A DNA stretch of 64,000 bases, from assembly GCA_029861865.1 (NCBI GenBank), contig JAOTYL010000002.1:248001-312000 (forward strand), in the 5' to 3' direction. Shown here piece by piece: positions 63,495 to 64,000 of this stretch. The notes under the pieces were generated by a model. It saw only the letters and a program-made list of their open reading frames with translations, had not been told where the DNA came from and did not search any database. Both the position numbers and the translations under genes were made by a program. Each line of letters starts with the position of its first letter. The stretch's first letter is position 1. Origin of the DNA: Myxococcales bacterium (lineage in GTDB: Bacteria; Myxococcota_A; Polyangia; Polyangiales; Houyiibacteriaceae).

Positions 63495-64000
63495 CTAGCG
63501 CGCTGCAGCCGAAGGCGGACCTGTCAAGTAGATCGGCGAAGACCACGCGCGCTCCTCGTTCATGGAGAGGCAGTCATCGTCGAGCGCGGTTTGGTAGCCC
63601 CCGAAGCAGGGGTTGCACGCACCGTCTTTGCAACGCAGAAGGCCGGCGTTCACCGCCGGGGTCGGTTCCTGGATCGCGCGCACGTAGTACAGGAGCTCAC
63701 GTCGTGATGTGCCCCGCTGCGGATCTTCGAACTCGACCTCACAAACGTCGCTGCCTAGCGGGCAAGGGATGGTGAGCCACGGGTCCTCAATCAGATCCTC
63801 GACGGCCTCCGTTTCTGCCATCTGGCGCGCAATCCGAATGACCTCGATACGGCTGATCCTTCTGCGTTTGTCTGACGGGTTGTAACATTCGCCCGCGCAA
63901 ATGTGTTCGACACGATCCGTGCCGAGTGATGCTGCGACGCTATCCGGACAGCCCGGAAGCTGCACGAACCCTCCGGCAGCGCGAACTCGGAACTTCGGTG
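63495..64000 (-). CDS. DUF3604 family protein, N-terminus cut by window edge
   Basis: The frame is open to the right edge; about 168 C-terminal residues are visible. IEDPWLTIPCPLG, CEVEFEDPQRGTSRRELLYYVRAIQEPTPAVNAGLLRCKDG, CNPCFGGYQTALDDDC and ERAWSSPIYL match the conserved C-terminus of DUF3604 proteins, large secreted proteins common in Gammaproteobacteria and Myxococcota. Many paired cysteines suggest an extracytoplasmic location. The biochemical function is not established. Confidence 0.82.
   Translation of the reverse strand, partial: PKFRVRAAGGFVQLPGCPDSVAASLGTDRVEHICAGECYNPSDKRRRISRIEVIRIARQMAETEAVEDLIEDPWLTIPCPLGSDVCEVEFEDPQRGTSRRELLYYVRAIQEPTPAVNAGLLRCKDGACNPCFGGYQTALDDDCLSMNEERAWSSPIYLTGPPSAAAR

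Overview
The window reads as a chromosomal stretch of a high-GC deltaproteobacterial/Myxococcota-type bacterium. Support: an OmpA protein with thrombospondin type 3 repeats, a Ser/Thr kinase plus PP2C and FHA proteins, Npt/TLC-type nucleotide-translocase relatives (one fused to HEAT repeats), a DUF3604 C-terminus, and a MYXO-CTERM-like sorting tail. Species cannot be named from sequence alone.

Layout. 1-12.4 kb: housekeeping and general metabolism (SGNH hydrolase fragment, Nudix, DUF445, purU, crotonase, hemH, MBL hydrolase, speE, quinone oxidoreductase, acyl-CoA ligase, NhaC antiporter, SRPBCC protein). 12.5-27.5 kb: a 26-codon Trp-rich small ORF, a desaturase, a SprT-like/histidine kinase/response regulator operon, a C-terminal-type Ser/Thr kinase, an OmpA protein, a POT transporter with a phosphoglucomutase, and a PP2C-FHA pair. 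27.9-33.4 kb: a compact integrative element in tRNA-Thr(CGT). 33.4-43.3 kb: two Npt/TLC proteins, two PAP2 phosphatases, an Omp85-like barrel overlapping a kinase-fold lipoprotein, and a double cyclic-nucleotide-binding protein. 43.4-57.9 kb: a MAPEG protein, a Spy-like protein, a tightly packed plus-strand run of eight oxidoreductase/transferase genes bracketed by REP-type palindromes, a paired acyl-CoA dehydrogenase operon and hydrolases. 57.9-64 kb: MscS, TerB-like, esterase, amidohydrolase, AAA ATPase, CpoB-like lipoprotein, and the end of a DUF3604 protein.

The most interesting system is the roughly 5.4 kb tRNA-Thr element. It is bounded by a 47-bp perfect direct repeat of the tRNA 3' end and carries an 86-codon gene translationally coupled to a tyrosine recombinase, then two exported cargo genes. 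The recombinase gene runs through the attachment core into the host tRNA gene, which supplies its last five codons and stop. If the ends are joined as in the excised circle, the same frame crosses the core and continues 47 codons into the right end, encoding a Cys-rich tail with two CxxC pairs. Integration would therefore cut this tail off. Copies of an 11-bp motif lie on both sides of the core like arm-type recombinase sites. The first cargo ORF is also odd: a trypsin-like protease with a MYXO-CTERM-like tail runs in frame, with no stop, into a complete lipoprotein signal and a second domain.

Two limits apply. Product names are by motif recognition without database search, and several start codons were chosen by ribosome-binding-site and domain arguments and may be off by a few codons.
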